A stretch of DNA of 64,000 bases, from positions 1,045,001 through 1,109,000 of the forward strand of contig NW_021163086.1 of NCBI RefSeq assembly GCF_004324835.1. Direction: 5' to 3'. The translations under genes and the position numbers were made by a program. Source of the DNA: Dendronephthya gigantea. Taxonomy: Eukaryota; Cnidaria; Anthozoa; Malacalcyonacea; Nephtheidae. The notes under the pieces are model-generated. The model searched no databases and had not been told where the DNA came from. It was given only the letters and a program-made list of their open reading frames with translations. Of the stretch, positions 1 to 11,165 are shown in pieces (the first letter of the stretch is position 1; each line of letters starts with the position of its first letter).

Positions 1-299
1 ATATATATATTATATATACAGTCGTTATCAAAAAGGTTGTCCCGATCAATACATATAGAAATATATAAATATCAATCACGTGACCACTAAACATGGCTTA
101 TTTTGATCATTTATCACTTGTTTCTTTATTATTACAATATTGTTCACCTTACTATGACATTTCAGAAATTTTCACGACAGATTTTCAACGATATCTCATA
201 AAATTAACGTATGTAGTAAAATCACGTGACCGATATTTATATATATATATAGCTTCAATCCGCTAATTTCAATTATTCATTCTTGCTTCCTTTATAACG
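1..299. other. AT-rich DNA, no gene seen
   Basis: The window opens with a short run of alternating AT dinucleotides (about 1-20), with a second short run near 238-251. I see no coding frame, RNA gene or clear element here. Confidence 0.6.
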
Positions 300-630
300 G
301 TTCGTGTTGTAACCTCTCGTCCACGGTCCATTTCCTTTAGTCCATAACTCCTCTATGCCTTTAGCCAACTCTGTGCCGACTATGCTTTGGAATCAGCTCC
401 CAAGCCAAGCAAAATCAGCCGAGTCGCTTCATTTGTTTAAATCAATTGTTCTTGGACACTGAAACGCATCCTATACTTATTCATATAACTGTGCATGTGT
501 ATATTGTCCTGTTTTGTAGTCATATTAACTGTTTTTTTGAAATTTAAACACGCCCCTCATGGAAACCAGCCTAGAGTTGATGGGGCTAGCGTGTTTCTTG
601 GTTTTAAATAAAGTTTACCTATCTACCTAC
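300..630 (+). mobile_element. LINE 3' end fragment
   Basis: A plus-strand frame ending at the stop at 460-462 reads like the extreme C-terminus of a CR1/L2/Jockey-type LINE polyprotein: it contains MLWNQLPSQAKSAESLHLF followed by a short tail, the familiar WNxLP...S..F pattern after the reverse transcriptase. It is followed by a 3' UTR, an AATAAA at 607-612 and a short simple tail (ctatctacctac, ending at 630) of the kind these LINEs carry instead of long poly-A. The 5' part of the element is missing, as is usual for LINE insertions. The exact clade cannot be fixed from this fragment. Confidence 0.65.
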
Positions 631-857
631 CATTTTTGTAGTGTAAGGTAAGAGCTAAAATATATTTTCTTTAGAAACTCCAGGGATAATATGCTTGGTG
701 AAAAATTGATCAAAAAAGTTTGAAAAAGGACTGAAAAAGTATGTAATCGAACAGCAACTCTGCTTGAGAGTGAAGATACATGATTATTATTGTTTTCAGT
801 GAATATTTGTAAAATAATCAAATGGTGCTAATTATTAAAAAAACTGATATCCTCTGC

Positions 858-1924
858 GAGTTAAAGGGCTATCTTTAAAATGGGGAACGGGGGAACCGGT
901 AACATGGAAAATAACTATTTTTTACACTCAAGCGTACACAAATAGTACAGTCAATATTTAAATGTTTTTTCGATCTTTTACTATTAACTTGACACTGAAC
1001 TAGTGTCTGAAATGCACTGTATGCATTGAACAGAATACAACGATAATCATACAGTATATGCACTAGACTAGTACTCTATCTAAACTATGCATAAATACTT
1101 GATATACAAGCACTGTATTGCACTTATGCATGTCTTGTTTCTATTTAACCGTTAGCATCTTGAACATGTCAAAGTGGCCTGATGTGATAGTATATTTGCA
1201 GTCGACATTGACGATTTGAATACAGAATATAAAGAAAAAATTACAACCAAATTACAATCATCGATGAAAATGACTTGTTTACGACAATTACGCGATTAAA
1301 TGGAAAACAGGCTAAGTATGAAACAAAACTGAACATTAAAATGGTGCACTAAACAAGTGCCAGAACACGTTATACAGTAAACAACTATAACTACGAAATG
1401 GCTCTATAGGGCCGGAGACTATGCTATATTAGACTCGCCGATAAAACAAAAGCTGAAGAGATGAATATTTTAAGTTTTGTCGCTATAGCCTATATTGTCG
1501 CTATATTGGTTTTTTAGGTTTTATAGATTTCGAAAGGTAAGAAAGCAAAATTAGCCATTCTCATGACACTTGGCATTTTTTTTCTTTTTATTACAGTAAA
1601 AAGCGGAAATTTTCTTAGTTCGCCAGTAAAAGCATCTTAAAGCTGCCTAGTTGTTCAATGAAACATAGCCGGAAAATACGCGATGAAACGATTAAACAAA
1701 TGTGCATTCAGTTTGTCCAATGTTCACGTGAAGAATCTCACTATAGGTCGGATCAGTTTTATCAATGAAAGCAAATAAACACACGAAATTTCAGAGTGTG
1801 CATGTACCGAAAAAAATTATTACATTGCCACACAAAAATGACGTTCCCCCGTTCCCCGCCCCCGTCCCCCGTTCCCCTGTTCCCCTGTTCCCCGTTCCCT
1901 ATTTTAAAGATAGCCCGAGTTAAA
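858..1924. mobile_element. Non-autonomous hAT-like element with 8-base TSD
   Basis: The element body spans 866-1916 (1051 bases). Its ends are inverted repeats of about 30 bases, beginning GGGCTATCTTTAAAAT on the left and ending ATTTTAAAGATAGCCC on the right, and differing by only a couple of changes near the inner end. The flanks carry a perfect 8-base direct duplication, gagttaaa, at 858-865 and 1917-1924. Eight-base duplications are typical of hAT (and P) transposons; the end sequence alone does not decide. The interior shows no transposase. Subterminal C-rich runs (variants of gttccc) occur near 1845-1900, possibly transposase-binding repeats. Confidence 0.8.
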
Positions 1925-2715
1925 GCTATATAACTCCGAAAACTCGAAATGTTTTGTAGTGTATTTTGTCAATATTTTAAAATTAAAACGCGAATTTAGA
2001 AGTATTCTTTGAAATTCGTCCTATCCAGCTAATCTGAGATCATGACGTCATAAGGCGTCTCAACAAAATCGAGTTATCTTGCGCCTGTTGTTATATGTCC
2101 CTATTTTCCTAACTAATAGTGTGAAGGGCGAAAAGTTTTAAATTCTAATTTACAGTTGGGAAAAAATGTGTTTTCGCAAAAATATAATAAAATTACTTAC
2201 TATTTTCGAGTTTCGAAGACATGCAATGAATGAAATGATAATTCAGTTTTGTCGAAAATCTGGCTTCTGATTGGTTGATTTTTACACCCAGATCAGCTGG
2301 ATATTGTTATTCTACAAATATGCAAACTCTCTGCCTGCTAGTTGACACACAATAAAAAAGCAGCTCCGACAACGTTTCACTTTGGCAAACACATTAACAC
2401 AATTTGACAATTCGGGTCAAACATGGCAGTCGACAAGGCAAATCAGATCGCACAAACATAAATTTTTCACCTTTCGAACAGCGTTTTTTCTATACTTTTG
2501 CTATTATTGAAATTTGGCCGAAGGAGCTTACCAGAAGAGAATGGGTGGTCGCGTGGCGCGTGGAAATGACGTAAGAATGACGTGTATTTGGCAAAACCTC
2601 GGGAACACAATCGTGAATCGTTTCAACTTTCAAGTTTCACTTTCAAAAATCGGAAGAGTCAAGCTCTGTCCATATCTCCTCTGTGCCTTTAGCCATAAAA
2701 GTGAAAATAAATATA
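1925..2715 (+). promoter_or_regulatory. Upstream region of FAM111-like gene
   Basis: No coding sequence is evident here. A perfect CRE palindrome, TGACGTCA, lies at 2043-2050. The part nearest the ATG at 2716 would be the 5' UTR and promoter of the gene below. No convincing TATA box is seen, so the transcription start is unknown. Confidence 0.3.
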
Positions 2716-2904
2716 ATGGAAGAAATAAAATTCCATGTCCTTGGAGATGGAAATAAGAAAAATTCTATACAATGTTCCGGGCGAGAAGATCAAACGCTGA
2801 AAGAGGCTATCGAAGAACAGGAAGGTTCTATTTTATCCAGCCCAATACATTGGTATGTTTTCAAGGCTTCTGTTAAAGCATTTAAATCTGGAGAGCCAGT
2901 AGAG
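2716..2904 (+). CDS. FAM111-like gene, exon 1 (ubiquitin-like N-terminal part)
   Basis: This open frame of 63 codons starts at the ATG at 2716 and ends in phase 0 at a possible splice donor (gag|gtttgt, GT at 2905). It encodes a compact segment with MEEIKFHVLGDG, a central IQCSGREDQTLKEAIEE and a final FKSGEPVE. The strand-Cys-Ser-helix layout (IQCS...TLKEAI) resembles my recollection of the ubiquitin-like region before the FAM111 protease domain. The next plausible exon in matching phase is at 9683, whose opening residues (VIVSQELPCGW) would continue this domain. The long intron between them holds the transposons listed below. The link is inferred from phase and domain logic, not from a transcript; a stand-alone fragment is the alternative. 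Confidence 0.5.
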
Positions 2905-3860
2905 GTTTGTGATTTATATATCAATATTTTGTAGGTTAGTTAATCTAAAAATTGCGACAAGTAAGATTGTTTAATCTGAAAATTGTGACAAATAGATATT
3001 TACATTTTTGGTCAAGCTTCAGTCGGTGATGGCTATATTAAATGTTTGTTATAAAGTACATATACTTTGAATATATTTTCTTCCTCACCGGCTAACAAAC
3101 AATACATCGCCGCCTGTCGGTGACATGCTACATTACTTGGCAGTTGGCCCTCTCTCCCCACAAAAAATGTGGACTAGGACAAAGATGTATACATGTACGT
3201 ATCATGGCTGTAATGTGTCACCCCAATCTCGCCTCCAGAGTATATATAAGCCAGTTTCCAGATCCGTATGAGGCATAACGGCCGTTTAACCCACCATTGG
3301 GCTTGCTTACTCTTGAAGTTTTTGTATTTCCATGTTTGCCTGTGCCAACAGCCTAGAAATCTTTATTATTATTATTATTATTGTTGACAGCTATGTTCCA
3401 ATATAACCAGGGAGCAGTGTGGCAGCGTCTTCAAACCACTTTGCATCAAATGTGGTATGACAACTGCCTAAAATATACAAATAATAATATATAATTCATA
3501 ATTAGTATATAGTTCATACTAACTCTCCTGAGGAAGGCCCTCAGGTCAAAAGGTGGAGAAGTGAAAGCTTAATACCACGCATTTACAATATTTTCTTTCT
3601 AAAAAGATATAACTACTAAAACTTTCTGCGCCCTGAAACTTTCTTTTCCTGCCGGAATTATGGCGTTTGCCACCATGCTTTGCCCCCTGAGTAGCCGCCA
3701 TCTTGCGTTTGATAAGCTTGAAAAAACAGCCTGTTATTTCAAGTTTCATATATGCGCAGAAAAGATGCACACACAGTGACACTGCTCCTTTAAGATATCT
3801 AAATTTACAATAAAATTAGGCTAAAATTAGAAATCAAGCTAAAAAGCTTCAAAACTTTAG
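2905..3860. other. Intronic DNA with short simple repeat
   Basis: No gene is supported here. A TTA trinucleotide run lies at about 3364-3381. A short dyad, cctgagg followed by cctcagg, lies near 3534-3546. A minus-strand open frame around 3700 begins beside an AAGATGGCGGC motif (YY1-like) and is basic, but it is too short to call. Confidence 0.4.
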
Positions 3861-3872
3861 GGTCTTGTTAAA

Positions 3873-4319
3873 CTACGATTTTAGCACTTTATGGCATACA
3901 CTATATATGACTATTCTAGTTTCTCTTTGTCTTGTATCTCCAACACATTCTGGGAGTAGGTTGTGTAAATGATGGTCTGACATAGACATGTTTGCGATAT
4001 AATTGACCCAATTGTTCTCATGTCTCAATTTTTGCATCTTAATATTGTTTAAAGCTACAGAATAATCAACACCCAGTACTATTATTCTGAATGCTTTTTT
4101 CTGTATTCTTTCAATGTTACCACTTTGCGCATTGGTTAAACCTCGATGCCACAATGCGTCTCCATATTCAAGAGTTGATCTAATTTACAGTAAAATTGTG
4201 GAAGCTCAGGAGGAACATCCTTAAAACTTGTCCATCCACAAAGTACTGTAACTCTAATCTCTGGCCTTCTTTGTCTTCTGTTGTAGTGTTGTTGTAAGTA
4301 ATCTGTCAACATTTCAATC
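3873..4319 (-). mobile_element. LINE reverse-transcriptase C-terminal relic
   Basis: On the minus strand, the frame at 4154-3873 reads WHRGLTNAQSGNIERIQKKA and later HHLHNLLPE. This is the region just after the reverse-transcriptase catalytic core in CR1/Jockey-type LINEs, where 'LWH.GLT..QS..IE.IQKRA.RII' and 'H.LH.LLP' are standard. The upstream part continues in a different frame toward 4230, with sense matching an EYGDALWHRGL block, so the copy carries at least one frameshift and is dead. Still further upstream (4230-4319) the sequence has a different character (IEMLTDYLQQHYNRR) that pairs with the relic at 7563-7740. A Ty3/Gypsy element abuts it at 4320. Confidence 0.65.
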
Positions 4320-4324
4320 CTAGC

Positions 4325-4418
4325 TGTAGTGTTGTATATCAATCCAATTTATTAGCTGACCTAGCTTATATACACATGATTAGTATAATTAGCATAAATA
4401 CATATATTACATACTACA
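4325..4418 (-). repeat. LTR copy of the Ty3/Gypsy element
   Basis: This 94-base LTR matches the copy at 7464-7557 base for base by eye. On the minus strand it begins TGTAGTATG and ends CACTACA. Confidence 0.85.
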
Positions 4419-7400
4419 TTCCTCCTCTTCTCTAGAATTACTATAAGTCCTACCTATATTTTAATATATATTAATATATTTTAATATATATTATACGATT
4501 AAAATTGTTTCTCTCTGCCTGATGAAGTTATGGAGAAAGTAGCTACTGACTTCTATGGCCCACTCCCATCCGGAGAATATCTGTTGTTAGTTGTGTGCAA
4601 ATATTCAAGATATCCATTCATTGAAGTTGTGACATCTACATCAGCAAAGGCTGTCATTCCGAAATTTGAGAGAATTTTCTCAGAATTCGGATACCCAACG
4701 GAAGTTACTGCCGATAATGGACCTCCGTTTAGATAACAAGAATTCAAAGAATATGCGGCAGAAAGTGGTTTTACGGTACGAAATATTACGCCCGCAGAGC
4801 CCAAAGCAAATGGACAAGCTGAGAGATTCATGAAGAATATAGCGAAAAAATCCCTACGCAACTATCGGGCAACACCCCATCAAACAACAGGCAAATCCCC
4901 TGCAGACTTAATGTTTCCCAATCGAAACTTCAAGACGAAAGTTCCTACAATGAAGTTAGTTACACCCTACAATCATGACAAAGAGGTACAACAGCAAGAT
5001 CAAAGAAAGAAGCAAATGATGAAGGCGTACGCTGATAGCAAACGATACGTAAAAGAACATGAAGTGAAAGTTGGAGATGCCGTATTGGTTCCGCAGAAAA
5101 AAAGAAACAAGCTTACCGCCCCATTTCGAAGTGAGAAGTACTGTATATAGTAATTAAAGTTAATGGTTCAATGATAACAGCTCGGAGCCAATGGTGTCAT
5201 GTTGTTACGAGAGATGCATCAAAGATGAAGAAACTTCGGGAATATCGAGATCTCGAATTTGAGATAGGTGACGATGAATTAGTTCAATCGGACGAAGAAG
5301 TTTAAGAAGAAAGCAAAGAGAAATCAGATGAGGCACCGCAGACGGGAATGCAAAGGCAGCCATTAAGACGATCCAGTAGAGTGAGAAAGGCAACCATGAA
5401 TAATAAATATAGAGACTATGTGTGAAAGATAAGCGGACACGACAATTAATAAGTTACTTATTAATTCGAACATTACAACAATTTGAATTATAGTATAATT
5501 TGAATGTATAGTACTGTATTTTGTTTCTGGTTTAAACTTCGAAAAAAAAAAGAGAGAAACGATTAATATAGGTAGGACTTATAGTAATTCTAAAGAAGAG
5601 GAGGAATGTAGTATGTAATATATGTATTTATGCTAGAAGTCAGTAGCTACTTTCTCCATAACTTCATCAGGCAGTGGTGTCATCTTCAGTGGTAGTCTTG
5701 AGGTCTGAGGCGTCACAACTTGGCTTGCCATGCATCCACGAACAGTCCTTTCAGTTAGGGCATCCATCCCTGGGAACCACACTCTGCTTCTTAAGTAACC
5801 CTTGGTCTTTGTTGTACCCTGATGACCTTCATGCGCTGCATCAACAACTCTTTTTTGTAAGCTTCTAGGTATAACCAATCTTTCACCTCTCAATAACAAT
5901 CCGTCTATAACGGAGAGCTCAGGAAAAACTATAGCATATGGTTGCAATTCCTGGTCACTGAGTTTCTTTGCTGTTACCACTAGGTTAGACAACCACGTAG
6001 TTGGTTCCCCTTCAGGAATTCTTTCAATTTTGGGTCCTGTTTCTGTTATTTGCTTATCTTCCCACTTGTCAAATTCCTTTATCAGCTTGTCTTCTAGATG
6101 AATTGGTGGTGGTTGCGCCACTGGTTTTACCGATAAATATATTGATTGACATACTTTATCTTTCCGTTCTTGTCTTTCAGAGTCCCGACTCCTTGGAATC
6201 GATCTTCAAACTTTGCAATAACGTCCTGAAGTTTAACGCTCGCACCTCCTGTTTGCCCTTTGGACTTCAAACTTGATCTCTCTATTTGCGCTTTATTGTC
6301 TGAGCTTGGCCCTTCCATAACTTTACATACTGATCCTCTGTTTATGTTAAATGTTATATATAATTCCTAACTTCTCAGCTACCGCTTTACTCAGTAGAGA
6401 ACTTTTCCTTTGCCGCTCTGGAGTATCAACTACTGTACGTAAATTGTTTCTTGTACTTGCTTATCTTGATATTCTATCATTGCTTTAATTAAATTTCCTG
6501 ATTACTTTTAGTGTATCATTGGAACCATATGGCGTTAACTTTACATCAGTACACTTAAGAGGATTTTCTTTGTCCATACTGAACTTAAAGTATTCTTGTT
6601 TAGTCATGATCATACTACTGGAACCAGTGTCAATAACAAAGTTAATTAATTGCCCATTAACTTGAACATTTACTCTTTCATGCAAGCCACCCCGTAGTTC
6701 ATAGACATGACCAACTACCCCTTCACTGTCTGAAATCTGACTCACAAGCTTTCCATGTTGCCCTAACTGATTTAGTTTTTGTATCTTGGTTTTGACAACA
6801 TCGACCGAAATGAATTTTCTTTAGACACTTGCGGCATTCTTTGCCAAAAGCAGGGCAACTTGCTAGTCCCTTGGGGTGAGGAATTTGCACTTCTTACCCA
6901 CAGAATTTGCATTTCTTACATGTACTTGAATCAAACATTGCTTTCTGATTTTTTTCAAGCTCATACCGTGAGCTATATTTTCCATAACGGCCCTTAATGG
7001 CAAAAGTCGGCTCAGCTTTTGTCACTATTTCACGACCCGCCGTGTCCGTATTACCAATCATTTCTCTGTCATGTTGTTTCATGCTTTCTCTGCTACGGTC
7101 TCTAGCTAAAATATCGTCAAGGTTGGGTACCCCACTTCGAGATAAACAATATTCACGAATGCCTGGGACTCAGGAACCACAGGTAGTTTAAAGGCTATTA
7201 TCTTCAAAATTGTTGCACTAAATCAAAAAACTTTTTTAATATATTAACTAACTTTTTACATTCTTTTCAAATGCATAAAGATTCCACGAGTGATATAGGC
7301 ACTTTAACCTTTCCATCATTTCCTTCTGGCCAATCTACTAGCTCAAATTTGGCTTCGACATCCTCAAGCCATTCGAGGAATCTAGGCCTACTGGAATCCA

Positions 7401-7463
7401 TTGAAAAGGACTTATCCAATTCGTTCGAAATAACTCTTTCATGTTACGTACCTCGTCGCCAAA

Positions 7464-7557
7464 TGTAGTGTTGTATATCAATCCAATTTATTAGCTGACC
7501 TAGCTTATATACACATGATTAGTATAATTAGCATAAATACATATATTACATACTACA
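7464..7557 (-). repeat. LTR copy of the Ty3/Gypsy element (5' LTR in minus orientation)
   Basis: This copy has the same 94 bases as 4325-4418. The sequence next to it on the interior side, TTTGGCGACGAGG on the minus strand, has the look of a primer-binding site of Ty3/Gypsy type. Confidence 0.85.
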
Positions 7558-7562
7558 CTAGC

Positions 7563-7740
7563 TATTCCATATTCTTTGAATCCAGCTTAATTCTTTCCTC
7601 CTACTAACTTAAGCACGTAGGATTAAATATTTCAAATGCGGTGATAATAGGGAGGTTTCCATTGAATTGATCTTTGATATTTTGTTTTAAAGCTTTGATG
7701 TACTTTGTTCTGAGATCCTTCAGCTGATATGAAAATGACT
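7563..7740 (-). pseudogene. Older transposon-like coding relic (insertion target)
   Basis: The minus strand here carries a short degraded coding stretch (for example DQFNGNLPIITAFEIFNP). Its character matches the piece at about 4230-4319 on the far side of the LTR element, so the retrotransposon appears to have landed in this older relic. The pattern of '..FEIF.P..LP...F..YG...I..L..HY' reminds me of C-terminal regions of hAT or zinc-finger transposon-derived proteins; this is recollection, not a search result. Stops are present and the piece is not a working gene. Confidence 0.35.
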
Positions 7741-7864
7741 AATGACACCCAAATCACATCAAGACGACCGGTTAGCAAATATTTAACGTAAGCAAATATC
7801 CAAGGATGACTCGATCTAAACAGAACAAATGATATACAAAGAATATTAAACAAAGCATGCACAG

Positions 7865-8668
7865 GGTGTACCCTGGGGCGGATTAGCCTACCGGGCGATG
7901 CCCCGGTGGGCCCCCACTTTTGTAAAATAAGGGGGCCCTTGCTATGAATGCTTGTTATTGCTTGCAATGTCTCAAAACCTGTTTGCGATCGAGCCTATTG
8001 GAAATAATTGAAAAAAAATAAAGTCAAGATCTCGATCGGAATACAGGAAAACCGAAATTATGTCTTGCAAATACGGGACAGAGTTAAACCAGTATTGTAT
8101 CGTAAGTTGCACTTTTACGCGTGTTACGCAAGCCCAGTGCATACCAAACAATGGCAAACATTCCGAACATTTTGCTGACTGATGTTATAGATAAATATAG
8201 ACCATCGATGTCAACATATCGGTGACATAATTTACTAAAGGGCTTTAGCTTAGCATATATAAACGCACATTATGTAAATAAGTAAGATATAGTATATAAA
8301 CCAATTCCGAAACTTAGTGGCTGCGCCTTCATATTGCACGAAAACGAGGCTTATTGTGCAACAACGATTAAAAAAATCCCTATATTTCTATATACTGAAA
8401 GTTAAATTTTTGGGTTTTAAAAAATGTGATTTTTTGCAATCTCTTTGATCTCTTATCAATATTTCGCGCTCGATAATATAAATCTAGATGAATTTATCTT
8501 AATATCGGTCTTTATAAATTTATCTTTAATATGGTCAAACTTTTGAAGTAACGCTTAGATTGTCTTCCTTCAATGGCGTCATCAGGTGGGCCCTTTTAGG
8601 CTAACGCAAGTAGGCCCTTTAATATAGTCAAACTTATGAGATAACGCTAATCCGCCCCTGGGTGTATC
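7865..8668. mobile_element. hAT-type MITE (788 bases)
   Basis: The element spans 7873-8660. The left end starts CTGGGGCGGATTAGC and the right end finishes GCTAATCCGCCCCTG, a near-perfect inverted repeat of the common hAT terminal form C(A/T)GGGGCGGA. Flanking 8-base segments ggtgtacc (7865-7872) and ggtgtatc (8661-8668) differ at one base, consistent with an aged 8-base target duplication. No transposase is inside. It lies in the inferred large intron of the FAM111-like gene. Confidence 0.8.
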
Positions 8669-8888
8669 AGAAAAAAGTTTACACTTGGAAAATGTCTTCT
8701 GGACGTACGCGCACGCATCGTTAGGGAAATATTTTGGTTTGTGTAGGTAGTTTGAGCCCTTGAGACATCCTGTACAGAAAGTTTATAAAAAATTAGCATC
8801 TTCTATTTCATACTTAGATGCAAGGTATAAAATTTGATATTAGAGTGATCGTACTGATAGGTAATATATATAAGAATCATAATCTGCA

Positions 8889-9129
8889 GGGGCCGGTTGT
8901 ATCAAGCCCGTTTAGCTTAAACGCTGGTTAAGCTCAAAATAGTAGGCAAGACTATCGTTTTATTCAACAACCGAACTAAATGTTTTTAACCTTAATACAA
9001 AGATTCTTGTTTACAACTACATATTCACTACATAATATTCAATTGACTCATTCGAGCGAGATGTAGGGGTGTTATTTAGCTTTGACTTATCCACCGTTTA
9101 AGCTAAACGGGATTGATACAACCGGCCCC
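8889..9129. mobile_element. Short MITE with ~35-base inverted ends
   Basis: The left end, GGGGCCGGTTGTATCAAGCC..., is mirrored by the right end, ...GGATTGATACAACCGGCCCC, including the inner palindromic block GTTTAGCTTAAAC. The body is about 241 bases with no coding sequence. I could not find a convincing target duplication, so I do not assign a superfamily. Confidence 0.7.
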
Positions 9130-9682
9130 AGGTGCCACGATTTGAAATAATGTGTGTTCAAAACAGTATAGAGCACAGTGAAGAAAATTGAGTTTACAGC
9201 GACTCACTTGCGTGACGTCACGGAAATCACTAGTTCCAATATCCTTTTTAGACAACTGTGGTCGATCCAGTGAATCCGCTTCGGTAAACTTCTCACAATA
9301 GAGAAGAGAATTTTTCGTTCGATCGAGGAAATTCCGCTTATATTGCATGAGTACACGCCTTTAGTAAAGCCTTTAGAAACGTTTTGTTGTTTTAAACGGA
9401 CGCTTTGTCTCCTAGCGATATTCTTTTTCACAGCTTGTGTTTTTATATAGACGAAACTCCGATTAACCTCTACTCCGGGTAACGTCTCGTTGTGGAAACG
9501 ATATTTTATTTGGAAGCGTGTCCATACCGGACTGGAGGGTCTGTAACATCAGATCTCCTTTGATAAAAATACCCGAATTATTTTAATTTTTCGTATATAG
9601 CGCAGTCAGTTTGTGGCAAAATCCTTTCGTGTCTGTGTTCACTACTATTTCAAAATCTGAATTGTGTTCATTTCACCAATAG

Positions 9683-11165
9683 GTTATTGTCAGTCAAGAA
9701 TTGCCATGTGGTTGGCTGGACCAAGGTACAAGAATACGTACTTATAAGCTATCAGAATCAAAAGCCAATAAGATTTTTAATCGTCAAATGCAAGTTGAAA
9801 AGTCAAGAGTCTCAGATCAGATTCTCATTTTTATAAATCTCGATCGTCCACCGAATTCTTCTAAGATAACCCACATTCCATACGGAGAATATAAAGTGAA
9901 ATACATTTGTGTGTTGGCTAAAAAAGATGATACCTTACTGAACGCTTTAAAAAATGACGGCCGTTTCAAAGAACCAGAAAAATGGACGCTTCATTCAACT
10001 AATACTGCGTCGGATGTTCCCCTAAGTTCAAAAGCAAAACATTGTGAGAACTACATTTTTGATGTTAAGTATAATGCCAGAAAAAAAAATTGTGGTGAAA
10101 GCCGTTCCGAATCAAAAACGTGCCCTCGTTCTAACATACAAATCAAGGCCGAGAAATTTGAAGAAGACGAGTTTATGGGGTATAGTGGTGACGAATATAG
10201 TGGTGACGAGTATAGTGGTGACGAGTCAAATGGCGGCAAGAGTGAAGACGCGAAATTTTATCAAGAAATTTTACAATTTGCAAAAGAGTATGCTTATACA
10301 TGGCTTGAAAGAGAAAAACGTGGAAATCTGGCTGCTTTAATCGAAGAAAGCTTTTCCAAGCCAATTGACCAAACCAAGTCCGTTTGGCTAATGGAACGCC
10401 TCGTTTCAGCAAGCAAATCAGTTGGTCATATTTATACTGAAGGATGCCCTGGGGGGACGTGTTTTCTGATCAGAGAGGATGTGATATTAACGAATTATCA
10501 CGTTTATGATCAGATTAAAAATTTCATTGCAAAACATAGAGACCCGTCCAAAGTGATTGTATCGTTTAACTATTTGTTCCCAAATCAAAGAGATGGATTG
10601 GAAGAGGTTGAAGTGGATATAGACCGTGTTTATGCCGAAAACAAAGAGAAAAGCCTGGATTACATTTTTCTCGGATTGAAGAATGCATCTGATCAGTCAA
10701 CCTGCTCTCGGCGATGACATATCTGTAGATAATCCCGAAGGCTTTACCGGTCTTACTGTAACTGTCATTGGCCATCCCAACGAGTCAGAGAAAAAAATGG
10801 ATACTGACTGCCGAATCATATCCCAGTGGCGTGATGAATTAATCGGCAGAGTTGCGACATTAAAACCTAATGAACTCCCTCCACTCCTCACATGCAAACC
10901 GGAAATTTCAAGTGATACCTACGAGCATAAGATTGCCTATGATTCAAGTTTCTTTCATGGTGCTAGTGGATCGCCTGTGTTTGATGATAAAGGAAAGGTG
11001 ATCGCTATGCACACATGCGGCTGGATCGAGAAAGGAGCAAAAGAAGACGTATTCGTTATGGAATTTGCTGTTCATATGGCAGCAATATATAATGATTGTG
11101 TCAGAAATAGCGATGCTGCCAAGGACCTGTTTTCTAGCATTAAGATGGAAATTGGCTCGGACTGA
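9683..11165 (+). CDS. FAM111-like trypsin-type protease, main exon
   Basis: An exon opening at an acceptor (accaatag|gtt, AG at 9681-9682) and running to the stop at 11163-11165. The N-terminal half has a second ubiquitin-like stretch (TLLNALKNDGRF), then an acidic segment with a 15-base tandem repeat encoding YSGDE (about 10181-10225). The protease half has GTCFLIREDVILTNYHV with the catalytic His codon at 10499-10501, SLDYIFLGL with the Asp codon at 10658-10660, and SFFHGASGSPVF with the nucleophile Ser codon at 10965-10967. The order His-Asp-Ser and the HGASGSPVF box fit FAM111 proteases. The reading frame shifts by one base between about 10680 and 10716: the first frame ends at a TGA (10714-10716) and the second carries on to the end. 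No GT-AG intron fits there. Either this copy has a one-base indel (pseudogene or sequence error) or translation slips. Confidence 0.8.

Larger units (their letters stand above)
4320..7562 (-). mobile_element. Ty3/Gypsy LTR retrotransposon, broken
   Basis: A virus-like LTR element bounded by two 94-base LTRs (4325-4418 and 7464-7557) that begin TG and end CA and appear identical over their whole length. A perfect 5-base target duplication, ctagc, lies at 4320-4324 and 7558-7562. Recognisable parts: a short cysteine-knuckle segment near 6894-7082, a retroviral-type protease with the FVIDTGSS active site at 6485-6745, an integrase zinc-binding region at 5633-6121, and integrase core to C-terminus at 4530-5150. 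A purine-rich tract lies near 5590. The parts lie on both strands, so the interior is rearranged, and most of the polymerase region is not recognisable. It is broken, with several breaks. The identical LTRs suggest a recent insertion, though such short LTRs date poorly. Confidence 0.88.

Noticed and set aside
3699-3782. Minus-strand frame with a YY1-like AAGATGGCGGC start and a basic stretch GKRHNSGRKRKF.
   Set aside because: Short, inside an intron on the opposite strand, with no further exon or recognised domain.
9206-9348. Minus-strand frame ending at a consensus donor (acgcaa|gtgagt), possibly a divergent first exon.
   Set aside because: It falls within the inferred FAM111-like intron and no continuation exon was found on the minus strand. 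A CRE palindrome at 9213-9220 overlaps it, but one donor is not enough.
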